Shown here: positions 1-10,100 of the stretch, in pieces
How positions within the stretch are numbered: position 1 is the stretch's first letter
How the letters are laid out: each line of letters begins with the position of its first letter
Source of the DNA: Selaginella moellendorffii
Taxonomy: Eukaryota > Streptophyta > Lycopodiopsida > Selaginellales > Selaginellaceae
Length of the DNA stretch: 64,000 nt
NCBI RefSeq assembly: GCF_000143415.4
Contig: NW_003314286.1
Location: 1,720,359 to 1,784,358 of the forward strand
Direction of reading: 5' to 3'
Notes under the pieces: generated by a model
What the model saw: the letters and a program-made list of their open reading frames with translations, nothing else
Told to the model about the DNA's origin: nothing
Database searches by the model: none
Position numbers and translations under genes: made by a program

Positions 1-67
1 CTTCCAGCAAAAAACCAAAGTTTTCAGTATCTAAGAAGTATCAAAGAAAGAACACCTTGTACGTGAG

Positions 68-1967
68 TCAATCACGAAGAACCACGGAAAGAAGGTTGCG
101 AACCTGTCGCATCGTTGGCCTGTTTCCCGGATTGCTATCTATGCATCGCAGCGCCGTGACAAGCACTCTGGTGGCCTCCTCCGCGTTGAAAACTCCCTAC
201 AGCCTTGGATCCACGACACCCAAGAGCTTCCCGGCCGCGTACTGCTCCTCCACCCATGGCACCAGCAGCCATGCGTTGTGATCCTTCTCCTTGGAGCTCC
301 CAATCACCCGCCTCCCAGTCACAACCTCGAGCGTCACCACGCCATAGCTGTAGACATCCGACGCGGGCGTGAACTTGTATGTGACCCCGACCTCGGGCGC
401 GATGTATCCCAGCGTCCCCGCGAGCGTGGTGGTGCGTGAGCTCACGTCATGGCTGGCTGTGCGCGCGAGGCCAAAGTCGCCCAGCCTCGCGCGAAACTCT
501 TCGTCCAGCATCACGTTGCTGCATTTCACGTCGCGGTGGATGACCTGCTGCTCCCAGTCCTCGTGGAGGTAGATGAGTGCGGCGGCGAGGCCCGAGAGGA
601 TCCGGAGCCGCGCGTCCCAGAGGAGGAGCAGCGCGTCACCTTTGTGGAAGAGCGCCGACTCGACGCTCCCCTGGGGCATGTAGTCGTAGACGAGGACGAG
701 CTCGCGGTGGTCGCGCGCGCAGTGCCAGCCGCGGAGAGGGACAAGGTTGCGGTGGCTGCGCTTGCTGATGATCTGGAGCTCCGCCAGGAACTCGCGCTCG
801 CCCTGGTGCGAGTCCCGCACCATCTTCTTGATGGCCACCGGGGAGTTCTCGCCGGGGAGGATGCCACGGTAGACCTTGCCGAAGCCGCCTGTGCCCAGGA
901 GGTTGTGCTCGGGTGGCGGAGGTGAGCTGCGCTTAGGGAATCTCGTGTGGCAGCGGCACAAGGTCCTTGGACGAGCTCTTCTTCTTCTTCTTCTCGGATG
1001 GGAAGCCAAGTTTGCTCCAGGGATTTTTGACAAGCCAGCTGACGACCGCGAGGAGCAGCAACGCGGCCAGGAACGCCAGGAGTGATGCAGTGACGATGAA
1101 GTAAACCTTGAATCGATCTTTCTACTTTCCACCATCGACCACTGTCACTGGTGATGGAGGAGGAATCCTCTCCAATCTGCTCGAGAAGTTCCAGGACAGG
1201 ATCCGGTGGAAGTCGAGGTTGGCGGTGCCAGAGCCGGCAGAGAAGCCCACGTACGAGACATCGCTGACATAGGCGCACAAATTCACGCTGTGCTCCAGCA
1301 CCGGGTCGCCCAAGTTCCGGAACGATGGGTCGGAGGAGACGAACACTCGCAGCCTCTGCACGGCGGCATCGTAATCGATTCTCGCCGCGACGGTACCGAT
1401 GCCAAGAGAGATCCTCCGCGGATAGAGCGAGCTCGAGTTCACGGACAGGATCCCGTTGATGTCGAGGCCGACGTGGTTGTCATCGATGTCCTGGAACTCG
1501 GGATAGACTGGTGGAAAGTTCATGAAAGTGTCGAATTCCACCGCGACGATGCGGTTGCTCGCGCGGCCATTCGCGGCGGGATCGAACAAGCCCAGCCAGC
1601 GGCCATAGCCAGCGGAGGAGGTGGGGACGAGGTTAGGGGCGATAGTGAACGCGAGGCCATCGGCATTGACCAGTGTGGAGTCGTTCTTGGTGATGGCGAA
1701 GACGAACTCGGTGGAGAAGGAGGCGCCGGCGCCGGCGGATGCGTTGCAAAGCTGGATCTCCTGCTGCTTCATGATCCTGCCATAGCTCGACAGGCGATTG
1801 CCGGTGAGCCGGAGCTCGTCATTGTTGAAGGTCGCGTCACCAGTGGCCACAAAATCGTTGCGTGCCAGGCCCGAGAAGTTGCTGTATGTGAAACTTACAT
1901 GATCATCAAGCGCTGCTATTGCGTCTAGTGCCACGATCGAAAACGCGATCGCCAGAGCTTTGGCCAT
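68..1967 (-). pseudogene. L-type lectin-domain receptor kinase, broken
   Basis: The product would be a plasma-membrane LecRK: secretory signal, extracellular legume-lectin domain, one membrane span, cytoplasmic Ser/Thr kinase. Reading from ATG at 1967, a hydrophobic leader is followed by about 230 residues of legume-lectin type. A membrane segment rich in Leu/Ala lies at about 1030-1110, followed by a Lys-rich stretch. The kinase part has the glycine loop GTGGFGKVY, VAIKK, HRDVKCSN, DFG and APE. The frame is broken: TAG at 1122-1124 between lectin and membrane span, TAA at 933-935, a frameshift at about 900-915 where part of the linker before the kinase is missing, and TAG at 197-199, after which recognisable kinase C-terminal sequence continues to TGA at 68-70. 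Each half still reads open, so decay looks recent. Assembly error is less likely with four lesions. The start at 1967 was chosen because it directly precedes a good signal peptide; an in-frame ATG lies upstream at 2061. Confidence 0.85.
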
Positions 1968-2089
1968 GGGACCAACCAACGCTAGAAGAGCTAGACCGAT
2001 CAACCCTGGAGCTTTTGACCAGTGAGCCAGCATGGGTTCAATCCTCGGCTTGTCCGAGTCCATTTTCCATCTTCTAGGCTGGTTATCTT

Positions 2090-2152
2090 GACAGGATAGT
2101 TTCCAACGCGGAGGAGGCTGCCACAGCACGGCGCTGCGATGCTTTGATAGCA
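2090..2152 (+). pseudogene. inverted fragment of a LecRK kinase C-terminus
   Basis: On the plus strand this stretch closely resembles, in inverted orientation, the kinase C-terminal coding segment of the neighbouring LecRK at about 130-190 (shared run aacgcggaggaggc and gcgctgcgatgc), with about ten bases missing. It looks like the relic of another LecRK copy in the opposite orientation. It has no coding capacity of its own. Confidence 0.5.
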
Positions 2153-2441
2153 CTGGGTCCCAGGATCCTCCAGACCGCGTACTCCACCCACAGCCACGCA
2201 GATGAGGACTTAAAGTATGTTTGGATGTGCTTTGCGTAAAGGCTGAAACATTCATTGTTTCAGGTCAGGAGCTGGAAAATCTTCTAACTAACCTTCTAAT
2301 TATATTAGGCAGACTTAGTACTTATGAATACTATCAAGAAATCCGTCAGCGGCGAGGATCGAGTACGACGCTTGGATCCCGCTGCCACATGAAATCCCAT
2401 ACGGGCAAGACTCGAGCCTTTTTGAGTTAGTGAGCAATCTG

Positions 2442-2850
2442 TTAGTAACACTTTCGGTGGACGATGTTTGGCCCGTACTCATCGTAGTCTCCCTTGGTGA
2501 GATGCTGGTTCTGAGGGAACACCACCTTGGCGAGGATGGCACCGCCAATCCATGCCGAGTATTGCAGCGTCCGCTTTGGCATGTACTCCGGAGGCTGCGA
2601 AAGCGGAAGAGAATGAGAAATACGAAAGCCAGAAAAGTTTCACTGCTTCTTCTTTACCTTCACTATGGAGGGCCGCAAGGAGGGAGTTCCGTGAAGAGAA
2701 ACCTCCTTCTGAAAGCGAGCTTCAAAACCTGGGAAGTGCTTGGAAGGTGAGCTAGGAAAAAACGAAGATCAAATCTTGCCTTACCGAGCTTGCATCTCCG
2801 TGAGCCTCTATCATTCTCTCGCCTTAATAGGACGAACTTACAAGACCCCG
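2442..2850 (-). pseudogene. ARP7: actin-related protein 7 (ARP7), 3' exons only
   Basis: ARP7 is a plant nuclear actin-related protein of SWI/SNF-type remodelling complexes. The last exon, 2594-2442, encodes 50 residues of actin-family C-terminus (SAWIGGAILAKVVFPQNQH, ending IVHRKCY), whose VVFPQNQH block is characteristic of ARP7. A 63-base intron (gtaaag...cag) separates it from an exon at 2658 upward reading FPGFEARFQKE and ending RPSIVK. A further short piece (MIEAHGDASS) precedes another GT-AG intron. The nucleotide-binding block with Cys-Gly-Gly-Thr expected just before FPGFE is absent, and I find no upstream exons, so this is a truncated remnant. The family assignment is firm; whether the deletion is real or an assembly fault is open. 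Confidence 0.75.
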
Positions 2851-2859
2851 CGCTTCTTC

Positions 2860-3330
2860 TTTTCTGCCTGAGAGCGAGGAATGTTGGGCATATTCTAAGG
2901 GTGATTTCGTGGCCGGCCGTGATTGGAGGATCCCGCCGCCAGGTCCACGTGGTGTCTAGCAGCTCCAACTTCGTCAAACCAACCAAGAGTCAAGTCAATG
3001 CGTAGAAACAGTAGTATCACAAGAGATGATGTGAAAAGTGCTCCGGGAGTTACAATCGCCAAAGAAAAGGCAACGAGAAGAGGATCTAGGCAAGAAGGTA
3101 AACATACATAAAAAAGGTGGCCAGGAATCAAGCTCACATTGGCATACCTCCTAGGATTGTTGGCAAGAACTTTTCTATGGAGAGATTTATTTGCAGGTGC
3201 TCGATGTCAAGCATCAGTTTGCAAACTCGTATCGCGTGGAACAGAAGTTCGGCTGGACGTGAAAGGCAGAGCCGCCGTGTTCTTGTTCCTTCCTTAGACT
3301 TGAGGCAACACTAGTGAATCCTGTTTCAGA
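2860..3330 (-). pseudogene. unidentified decayed gene with a membrane segment
   Basis: I do not recognise the family. Minus-strand pieces read like real protein: a stretch at about 3300-3215 containing HVQPNFCSTRYEFAN, then in another frame MLDIEHLQINLSIEKFLPTIL at about 3220-3150, then after a GT-AG-like gap of about 65 bases a hydrophobic stretch (DPLLVAFSLAIVTPGALF followed by Leu/Val-rich sequence) at about 3085-2990. A TAG follows at 2895. The frame change between the first two pieces and the stops suggest decay. It lies head-to-tail with the ARP7 remnant. Confidence 0.3.
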
Positions 3331-3738
3331 ACGCTCTGTAAGATTAGCCGTCATACCTTAAGAGCTCACAATTCCCAGCCTTGTCTACAGAGAAGAATCA
3401 CACAAACATTTAGTCATTCATATACTGTTTTCCCGCAATGCCCACCATGAAGCATGAGATTAAAAGATTTAGAAATGCCGATTTAAAGAAGATTGTCGTT
3501 ACAATGCTCCCAAACATCAGTGTCATATGTTCACCTGAGTCATGTCTTCCTGCTCTTCAATCAAATGCCGTCAATGCACGCTACCGAAGTCAAGGGCAAC
3601 AGATCTCGAGTTTAAATTGATAATAGCTGAAGACACGAAATAGTAAAGGTTCATAGATCAATGTCAAGGCAGAAACGAGCACTATAGCGGGCTTCCAAGC
3701 TAGCAAGCTTTATCTGGAAATCTCACTCCAGCTCGAAC
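3331..3738. other. no gene recognised
   Basis: Intergenic sequence between two decayed genes. No coding pattern, RNA gene or repeat was identified on either strand. Confidence 0.5.
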
Positions 3739-4740
3739 CTACGCTGCGCGCGCTGGGGATCCAATCCTTCCCTTGGCGCGGCGCTCGAACCCACGAGCTT
3801 TAACAACGAGCTTTAACAATGGGCACCGCTTCATCAACTCTTCGATCACATTTATGATAGCGCTGCCATTTTTCTGCTGGATCCCAAGGATCTTCATCTC
3901 GAGCACGCCAAGCTTCTTTAGGTGATGGCAGTTGGAGTAAACACCATTCTGGAACAGAAAAGCAGCAAAATCTCCAGTGCCAAGTATACGAGAGCTTCGT
4001 ACCTTGGGGAGTCCTTGAAAACAGGACACCGGAGTCTCGTAAATCTCTCCATGAGAGAAAAGGAGAGCCACTCTCCCTCAACATCTGCTCGATCAAATCC
4101 AGATATGCAACAAAACTGGGTGAACATATGGACACGCTCCAACGCTGTCGTCGGAGCTACGAACATATGGACACGCTCCAACTCTGTCGGAGCTACGGCC
4201 GCAATGACTTCCATGTAAGCGCTTGAGACTGGGCGCATCCAAATGGATGCGTGGGAGAGGGCCTCTGGTTATGTCGAAAAGCAGCTGTAGATCCTTCGTG
4301 GTATCCCCAAAGCTCAGGCTTGAGTAGATATCCATCACCCTTGAGCTTGCAAGGATCTCAGCCAAGTCTCTTGAAATGGTATGAAATTTGCAGTGATACG
4401 AATCACCGTCAAGTTGCACGCACTCGCGCAGATCACCCACGCAGTGGTAGCAACCCCAAGCTTTCGAGCGATAGCAGAGCGGCACACAAGAAAAGGCGCA
4501 TCAATGTTGCTAGTACGCAACACAGTGAGTAGGTTTTCGCCCTGGATAGCTGCTGCGACAGTGCCTCTTGAGTCTTGACAGATCCTGGATGATAATCGAC
4601 GCTACCTGGAACTGGCTCGATGTTGCGACCATGCGGTGGAGAAAGCTGACCACCACATCGTCCGGGAGGAGCGCGAAAGGATCCGGCACGGGCACCGCCA
4701 TAGATGATCTCCTTCTGCGATATCTTTGATCTTTGGACAC
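3739..4740 (-). pseudogene. F-box protein with LRR-like tail, probably decayed
   Basis: An F-box (substrate adaptor of SCF ubiquitin ligases) is visible at the start: after ATG at 4740, or 4701, comes DPFALLPDDVVVSFLHRM. Downstream pieces in changing frames resemble the C-terminal leucine-rich part of plant F-box proteins: LDGDSYHCKFHTISRDLAEI at about 4410, LDAPSLKRLHG at about 4230, and FLFQNGVYSNCHHLKKLGVL to MKRCPLLKLVVKARG at about 3960-3790. At least two frame changes and a 39-base tandem duplication (4122-4196) interrupt it. Some changes could be introns, but I find no consistent splice solution, so decay is the simpler reading. Confidence 0.5.
4122..4196. repeat. two-copy tandem duplication, about 39 bases
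   Basis: The unit beginning gaacatatggacacgctcca occurs at 4122 and again at 4161. The second copy is 36 bases, three shorter. It lies within the F-box remnant and adds a repeat of about 12 residues. Confidence 0.8.
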
Positions 4741-4768
4741 CTACTTGAACACTTTGAATGCGAGAGCA

Positions 4769-4787
4769 TAAACCCTAAACCCTAAAC
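4769..4787. promoter_or_regulatory. short telomere-type repeat (telobox)
   Basis: Two and a half copies of the plant telomere unit (aaaccct)n lie about 30 bases upstream of the F-box ATG. Telobox motifs are known promoter elements of plant growth and translation genes. The reverse strand forms the stop codon of SGF11, so it could equally be an interstitial telomeric scar. Confidence 0.6.
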
Positions 4788-5409
4788 TTTCAAAATCAAA
4801 GATGGATCTTCCTCGTTGGAATCCTTTACGTGATTCGCACTGCCGCTGCTCTTGCTGCTCTTGCTGTTGCCCGATCGAGGCCTTCGTTGCTGCCCGGCAT
4901 TCGAAACGTTCTTGTTCGCCGCGGCTCGCGTCCTCCGGCCCTGTGAAATCAAGAGAGCGCGAACCAAACTATCATCACAAGCACGAATGCGCGATCGCCG
5001 ACAGTACCTTGCCCAGGCACTTCTCGAGATGAGGAGCAAATCGCCCAGCGGCGACGGAGCGGCCGCAATTCATGCACTGGAGCTGCTGGCTCGCGATCGC
5101 GGGATGCGATTGCCCAAACACATCCACCACATATTTCTCTCCTCCTCCTCTCTCGCTCCCACCACTGCCACTCTCCGCCAAGCTCCTGGCCTGCGACGAC
5201 AGCCGGAGCTCCTCCTCCTCGCCCATCTCAATCCTCGGATCAAATCCCAGCCGCGCGGCCCGGTGCGCCTCGGCAGCCACATCCACGATGAGCGAATCCA
5301 GAATTTCCGCAAAGATCGCGGCCTCCTGCAACGATTTCAATCAAAGCTTCCACGATCGAGACGCGCCTACCTGAGCTGGAAATCTGGAAGACGAAGAATC
5401 ACTGTCCAT
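4782..5409 (-). CDS. SGF11: SAGA-associated factor 11 (SGF11) homolog
   Basis: SGF11 anchors the histone H2B deubiquitination module of the SAGA coactivator in the nucleus. Three exons join in one frame: 5409-5371, 5325-5008 and 4940-4782, giving 171 residues. The introns are 45 and 67 bases, with gtaggc...tgcag and gtactg...cacag ends. The N-terminal helix (EAAIFAEILDSLIVDVAAEA) matches the region that binds the module. The SGF11 zinc finger follows as C-M-N-C-G-R with later H and C in FAPHLEKCLGK, preceded by DVFGQSHP. The tail is basic and Ser-rich. Length and order fit plant SGF11. The stop codon falls inside a telomere-type repeat. The start was chosen because it is the only ATG giving a splice-consistent N-terminus. 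Confidence 0.85.
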
Positions 5410-5440
5410 GGAAGTCCATCACGAGCCCTAAAATCTTGCT

Positions 5441-7123
5441 TTAAGCTCCCGTCAAAACATGAGGAGGATGATCGATCATCCTCAACGCCCGCTTGAGCCC
5501 GCGGTACGTCCGCGCGTCCGGCACGAATCCACACTCGCTCATCTCGCGAAACATCCCATACGCCTCCTCGTTCCGGTCGACCATCGACAGCCCCCAGATC
5601 ATGGTGTTGTAAGTGACAACGTTTGGCCGGCACGCCATCTCCCTCATCACCTTGCCTCCCTCGTCCACTCGGCTCGCCCGGCAGTAGCCCCCGATGAGCG
5701 CGCTGTAAGTCACCACATTCGGCGAGCACTTGTTCGCAACCAGCTCGCGGAAGATCTCGTGCGCGTCGTCCACCCGGCCCACCTTGCACAGCTTGTCGAT
5801 CACCACCGTGTACGTGACCACGTCCGGGATGCATCCCTGCGAAACCATCCTCCGGAGCAGTCCCAGCGCCGAGTCGAGGCGGCCGGCGGCCGAGAAGCCG
5901 AGGACGAGCGGAGTGTAGGCGACGAGGTCCGGGCGGCATCCCTCCGAGACCATCCTGTCCAGGAGCTGCTGCGCCTCGTCGAGCTGGTCCGACTTGCACA
6001 GCCCGTCGATGACGACGCTGTAGGTGACGAGGTTGGGGTGGAAGTCGCGGTCGATCATCTCGTTGAACACCTCGAGCGCGTCGGCGAGGCGGCGCGCGCG
6101 GCACAGCCCGGTGATGATGGCGTTGAAGCTCACCAGCGTGGGGACGTAGCCCTCCTCGGTCATCTGCGTGAAGGTGGCGAGCGCCTCGTCGACGCGGCCG
6201 AGCTGGAAGAGCGCCGCCATGAGCGTGTTGTACGTGACCACGTCCGGCGCGAAGTCGCGCTTGCGGGCCTCGGCGATGACGGCCCGCGCGGCGTCCAGCC
6301 GATCCTGCTTGCACAGCCCGTCCACCAGCGCGTTGTACGTGAATGCGTTTGGGCGGCACCCCCCCGCGGCCACCATCTTCCGGAAGAGATCGAAGGCGGC
6401 GTCGACGCGGCCGAGCTTGCACAGCCCGTTGATGAGCGTGGTGTAGGAGACTACGTCCGGCTGCGCGTGCGCGAGCTCCAGGGAGGCGTCGAAGTGCTCC
6501 AGCGCCTGGGCGACGCGGCCGCAGCGGCACAGCCCCTGGAGGATGATGCTGGTGGTGCGATCGTTGCACTGCATGCCCTCCACGTCCATCTCCCGGAGCA
6601 GCGAGAAGGCGGCGTCCAGGTCGCTGGCGTTGCAGAAGCCGCGGATGAGGACGTTGTAGGTGACGCTCGAGGCCGGGAGCTGGCATGGGTTCTCGCGGAA
6701 GAGCTGCAGCGCCCGGTTGTGGCTGCCGGCGCGGACCATCGCGGCCAGGAGCGTGTTCCAGGTGAAGGTGTTGTGGAGGAAGCGCGGCTGTTGCTGCGAC
6801 CACCGGAAGAAGCGCAGCGCGAGGGACGAGGAGGTGAGCTCGCGTAGGACTCTGGTGACCGTGCGTGGCGTGAGGTTCGTGGAGGACTCGCCCAGAGCTG
6901 CGTAGTTGCCCGCCACCTGGGATTCCTCCATGAGCTTCACGAGGGCCTCTTCCTCGCCGCTTCTGCCGTTTCTGCTGCCACCATTGTTGCCACCATTGCC
7001 ATTGCTGCCGTTCTTGCCGTTCTTGTGAGCGCCATTTGCTGCTGTTCTTCTGATCACTTCCACCACTCCGCCGCTGCCACCGTTGCCGCCGCCGCCGCTG
7101 CTGCTGCTGAACCTCCTCCGCAT
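5441..7123 (-). CDS. P-class pentatricopeptide repeat (PPR) protein
   Basis: PPR proteins bind organellar RNA in a sequence-specific way and act in processing, stability or translation. This intronless frame of 560 residues begins with a Ser/Gly/Asn-rich leader of about 60 residues, an organelle-targeting candidate. It then has about a dozen tandem 35-residue repeats with the usual signatures (VVTYNTLMAAL, TYSVVIDGLCK, NVVTYSALIGGYCR, alternating with DAAF/EEAL helices). No E, DYW or SMR domain follows the last repeat, so it is a pure P-class protein. The start ATG at 7123 is the first in frame. The next gene, SGF11, begins 32 bases beyond its stop in the same orientation. The RNA target cannot be read from the sequence. 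Confidence 0.9.
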   Translation of the reverse strand: MRRRFSSSSGGGGNGGSGGVVEVIRRTAANGAHKNGKNGSNGNGGNNGGSRNGRSGEEEALVKLMEESQVAGNYAALGESSTNLTPRTVTRVLRELTSSSLALRFFRWSQQQPRFLHNTFTWNTLLAAMVRAGSHNRALQLFRENPCQLPASSVTYNVLIRGFCNASDLDAAFSLLREMDVEGMQCNDRTTSIILQGLCRCGRVAQALEHFDASLELAHAQPDVVSYTTLINGLCKLGRVDAAFDLFRKMVAAGGCRPNAFTYNALVDGLCKQDRLDAARAVIAEARKRDFAPDVVTYNTLMAALFQLGRVDEALATFTQMTEEGYVPTLVSFNAIITGLCRARRLADALEVFNEMIDRDFHPNLVTYSVVIDGLCKSDQLDEAQQLLDRMVSEGCRPDLVAYTPLVLGFSAAGRLDSALGLLRRMVSQGCIPDVVTYTVVIDKLCKVGRVDDAHEIFRELVANKCSPNVVTYSALIGGYCRASRVDEGGKVMREMACRPNVVTYNTMIWGLSMVDRNEEAYGMFREMSECGFVPDARTYRGLKRALRMIDHPPHVLTGA

Positions 7124-7157
7124 TTCGACCTAGTCCTTTGCTTCCAAAGTCGATAAT

Positions 7158-10100
7158 TCACTGCTTGTTGAGCTCGCTTCTTCTTAGCGACCTCGTTGTG
7201 ATTGTAGCTTTCGCCTCGATCTTGAAGCGAGCTCTGTAATGTCTAGGAAGAACGGACCTTTTGCTCTTGGGCCACTTTGTGATCCACAGCGCTCCCAGAT
7301 CCTTTTGCGCTGTATCCTCGCTAGATCCTGGGCAAACAAAACAAGTACGGGAATTTAGACCCAAAAAAACTAATGAGAACCTGTTACCTTGAATTTGTAG
7401 CAATGTGTTATGTACATGGTTGTCCCTCTCGTGAAGCTGGGGACGAGGACGTCTCGAGAATGTACGTGGAGGTGATTTAACCGCAGCGTCTCTACTGCTT
7501 TGAGCCGCCTGTTGTTCAATCCAATCCATCTCTTCGTCTTGCACGCTCCGACCATTCCTCTTTGGCTGCTCTCGTTTGTCTTGAAGACAACTCGAGCTCT
7601 CCAAAGGCTTGTTGCTTTTCATCTCAGGCTTCCGAAGTGACTTCAAGCCATGAGCTATCCACGAGGAAGATTTCACCTGTAGCAATTAAGCGAGTGAAAT
7701 GGAGCTGAGAGAGTTCCAAACTTGAGCTTACCAGCCGATTGGATCTTGTTTTTGCAACTACGACTGGCTTTGTTATCTCCACACTGAAAACACAAACGTG
7801 GATATATAAAAAAATGTTGTTGCAAGGCATAAAAATTTACGTACACTTGGTGATCCTCACTCGATTCGGGAGAGCTGGCTGGAGCTCGCCTTGTGTGCAA
7901 GACTTTCGGAGCCGAGAACGATTTGCTAGCAGAAAACCGACTAGGTAACTTTGCAGGCTGTCGATTTGTTTCCAATGCTTTCTCAGGTTGTAGACCAGGC
8001 ACCTTTGCAGGCTGTCGATTTGCTTCCAATGCTTTCTCAGCTTGTACACCAGGCTGTCGATTTATTTCCAACGCTTTCTCTGGTTGTAATTTCCGTTCCG
8101 AACGGTGGTGAGCCCTTCTTGACATTGGTTTTGCCAACACTTTTTCGTCATCGGTTTTCTCCGCACTCGATTCTTCACCTAAGAGAGACTGGTAGGCCAA
8201 CTCCTCTGCAAGCATAGAAAGATTATAAGAAGAGACAGAGGGTACTGACTATTACCTGCAACAGGTGTCAATTTTCGCCCGCATTCTAGCCAAGTGAGAG
8301 GCTTTTGCAAGACACTTGAACCCGGAAAAGTCACGATGTTCAGCTCCATAAGTTGGATTCCCTGAGCAGCAGTCAGTTTTTGGAACCCGAAAGCGCTTGT
8401 CCATGTTTCTATAAACTCTGCGATCGCCGGAAGGACTAGTGTTTGAACTTCCAAGGTATGGAGAACCTTTCACATTATTTAGCACAGTAAGCTACTAAGA
8501 CACCTAAGCACTGAAGCAGGCTTACTTGTTGAATGACATTTATGAGGCGCCGACACATTCCCTGTTTTCGATATTGAGACCGGGTTCCAATGAAAGGTAT
8601 TTCCGCAGCGTGAGATCCATGGACTCTGGTCACTCAAATTGTCACTCTTAACCCCTTCAAATTTGACTTGACTCACCTCATGGACGCAACGGAGATCAAC
8701 TCCTGCTCTTTCTCTAATACCACAGTATAAAAGCCACGAAAATCCATACGCTTGTCTTCACCTCTGTACAAAGAGCGGCGAGTTAAAGGACCGACCAGAA
8801 AAGAGGATTTCAGTCACCTTCGGTTATAAAGGATGTGAGAAACCATGTCTATATTTGATCGAGGGTCAATCATCGGTCGAAAGCACTCTTGAATGACGGT
8901 GAGAGCAAGCGCCAGGCGTGTATTTAAATCTGCAACACTTTCCAACTTGGAGTTCTCTGCGGATTGATCATAATGTTCTGAGCGTAACAGCGTCCAGGAG
9001 TACATGTCATCCACTTTGTTTACCCTCCCAACCAGTTTCCTCAAGCCTCGAAAAATCTGTTACTCAAACCATGAAATGAAACGATAAATATTTTTTAGAA
9101 AGAGCATACCTTGAAGCACTTTCGACTGCAGAACTGGTTATCACTAGATTCGTACTTCATTGCACAGCCAGGAACACAGTTGGAATGATCTGAAAAACAC
9201 TAACGGGTTAGCTATCGACACAAACTTTTTCAATTCTACTCGCATTCGCGCTCGCACTGATCACAGTACAGGATCTCGGTTTGGATGGTCGGATCGTATA
9301 AGCTGCGGCCACAGCTGGCACAGCAACACCTGGGACAGAACCAATCGCCTTCGGGAACATTCTGTCACAAACAAAACAGTTGGAGCAACTGGCGAGTGAC
9401 TGATTGCGTACCTCTAGACGAAGACATTTCAGGTGAAATGTTGATGGACAGTGATCACAACAGACGAGTTGACCACCATCTCCACACACCGCGCAAGTGT
9501 CGTCGTTCTCATCCATTTCAACGTCATCAACCACGAGCTCTGACTCTTTTAATTCCATCGCCTTCAGAGCCGCTAACTGGCAGTCTAGGATAGACCTCCC
9601 GTCAGGCAAACGCATTTGGGAGGCTCCTCCTGTGGCGCCAGCATGCGCCTGAAAGCTAGAAACTGAAAAGTTCTTCTTGCAACAGTTGCACAGTATTCCG
9701 TCGCTCGTAACAATTCCACTGTGTATGAGGTTTGTGTCCGAGTTCACTAACTGGATCTTCTCACCCTCATTGAGAACTGCCATGTCGATCAACCAGGAGA
9801 AAAGTGTCATGCGTTTGATGAAGCTTACTTCAGCGTCCTCTTCTTGCCTCGGCCTTGTAGGTGTAGATAAAACAGCCTCCAGTCGACAACCTGTTCTTGA
9901 CCTCCCATTCCTGTTGTCATTATTCCCTTTTTTTGTTAGCTTTTTCTGCTTCGCGGTCTCTTCTACACTGTCCTCTCTAATATTCCGAGTCCTGTGCCAA
10001 GATACGATCTGACTACCCTCATTCCCAGAGCGAGGAAGAAAACCATAATCACCTCTGGCAATGAGCTGAAGATGAGAAAGCTTCACACGGTCCTTTGCAG

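Noticed and set aside
449-925. Plus-strand open frames over the LecRK kinase
   Set aside because: Low-complexity shadows of the kinase coding strand, with no domain.
5367-6847. Long open frames on other strands and frames over the PPR gene (462 and 478 residues)
   Set aside because: GC-rich coding sequence leaves overlapping frames open. Only the 560-residue frame shows PPR repeats.
7945-8095. CRISPR-like or satellite array
   Set aside because: Units are in-frame codon repeats of a gene, few and imperfect. CRISPR arrays are not expected in a plant nucleus.
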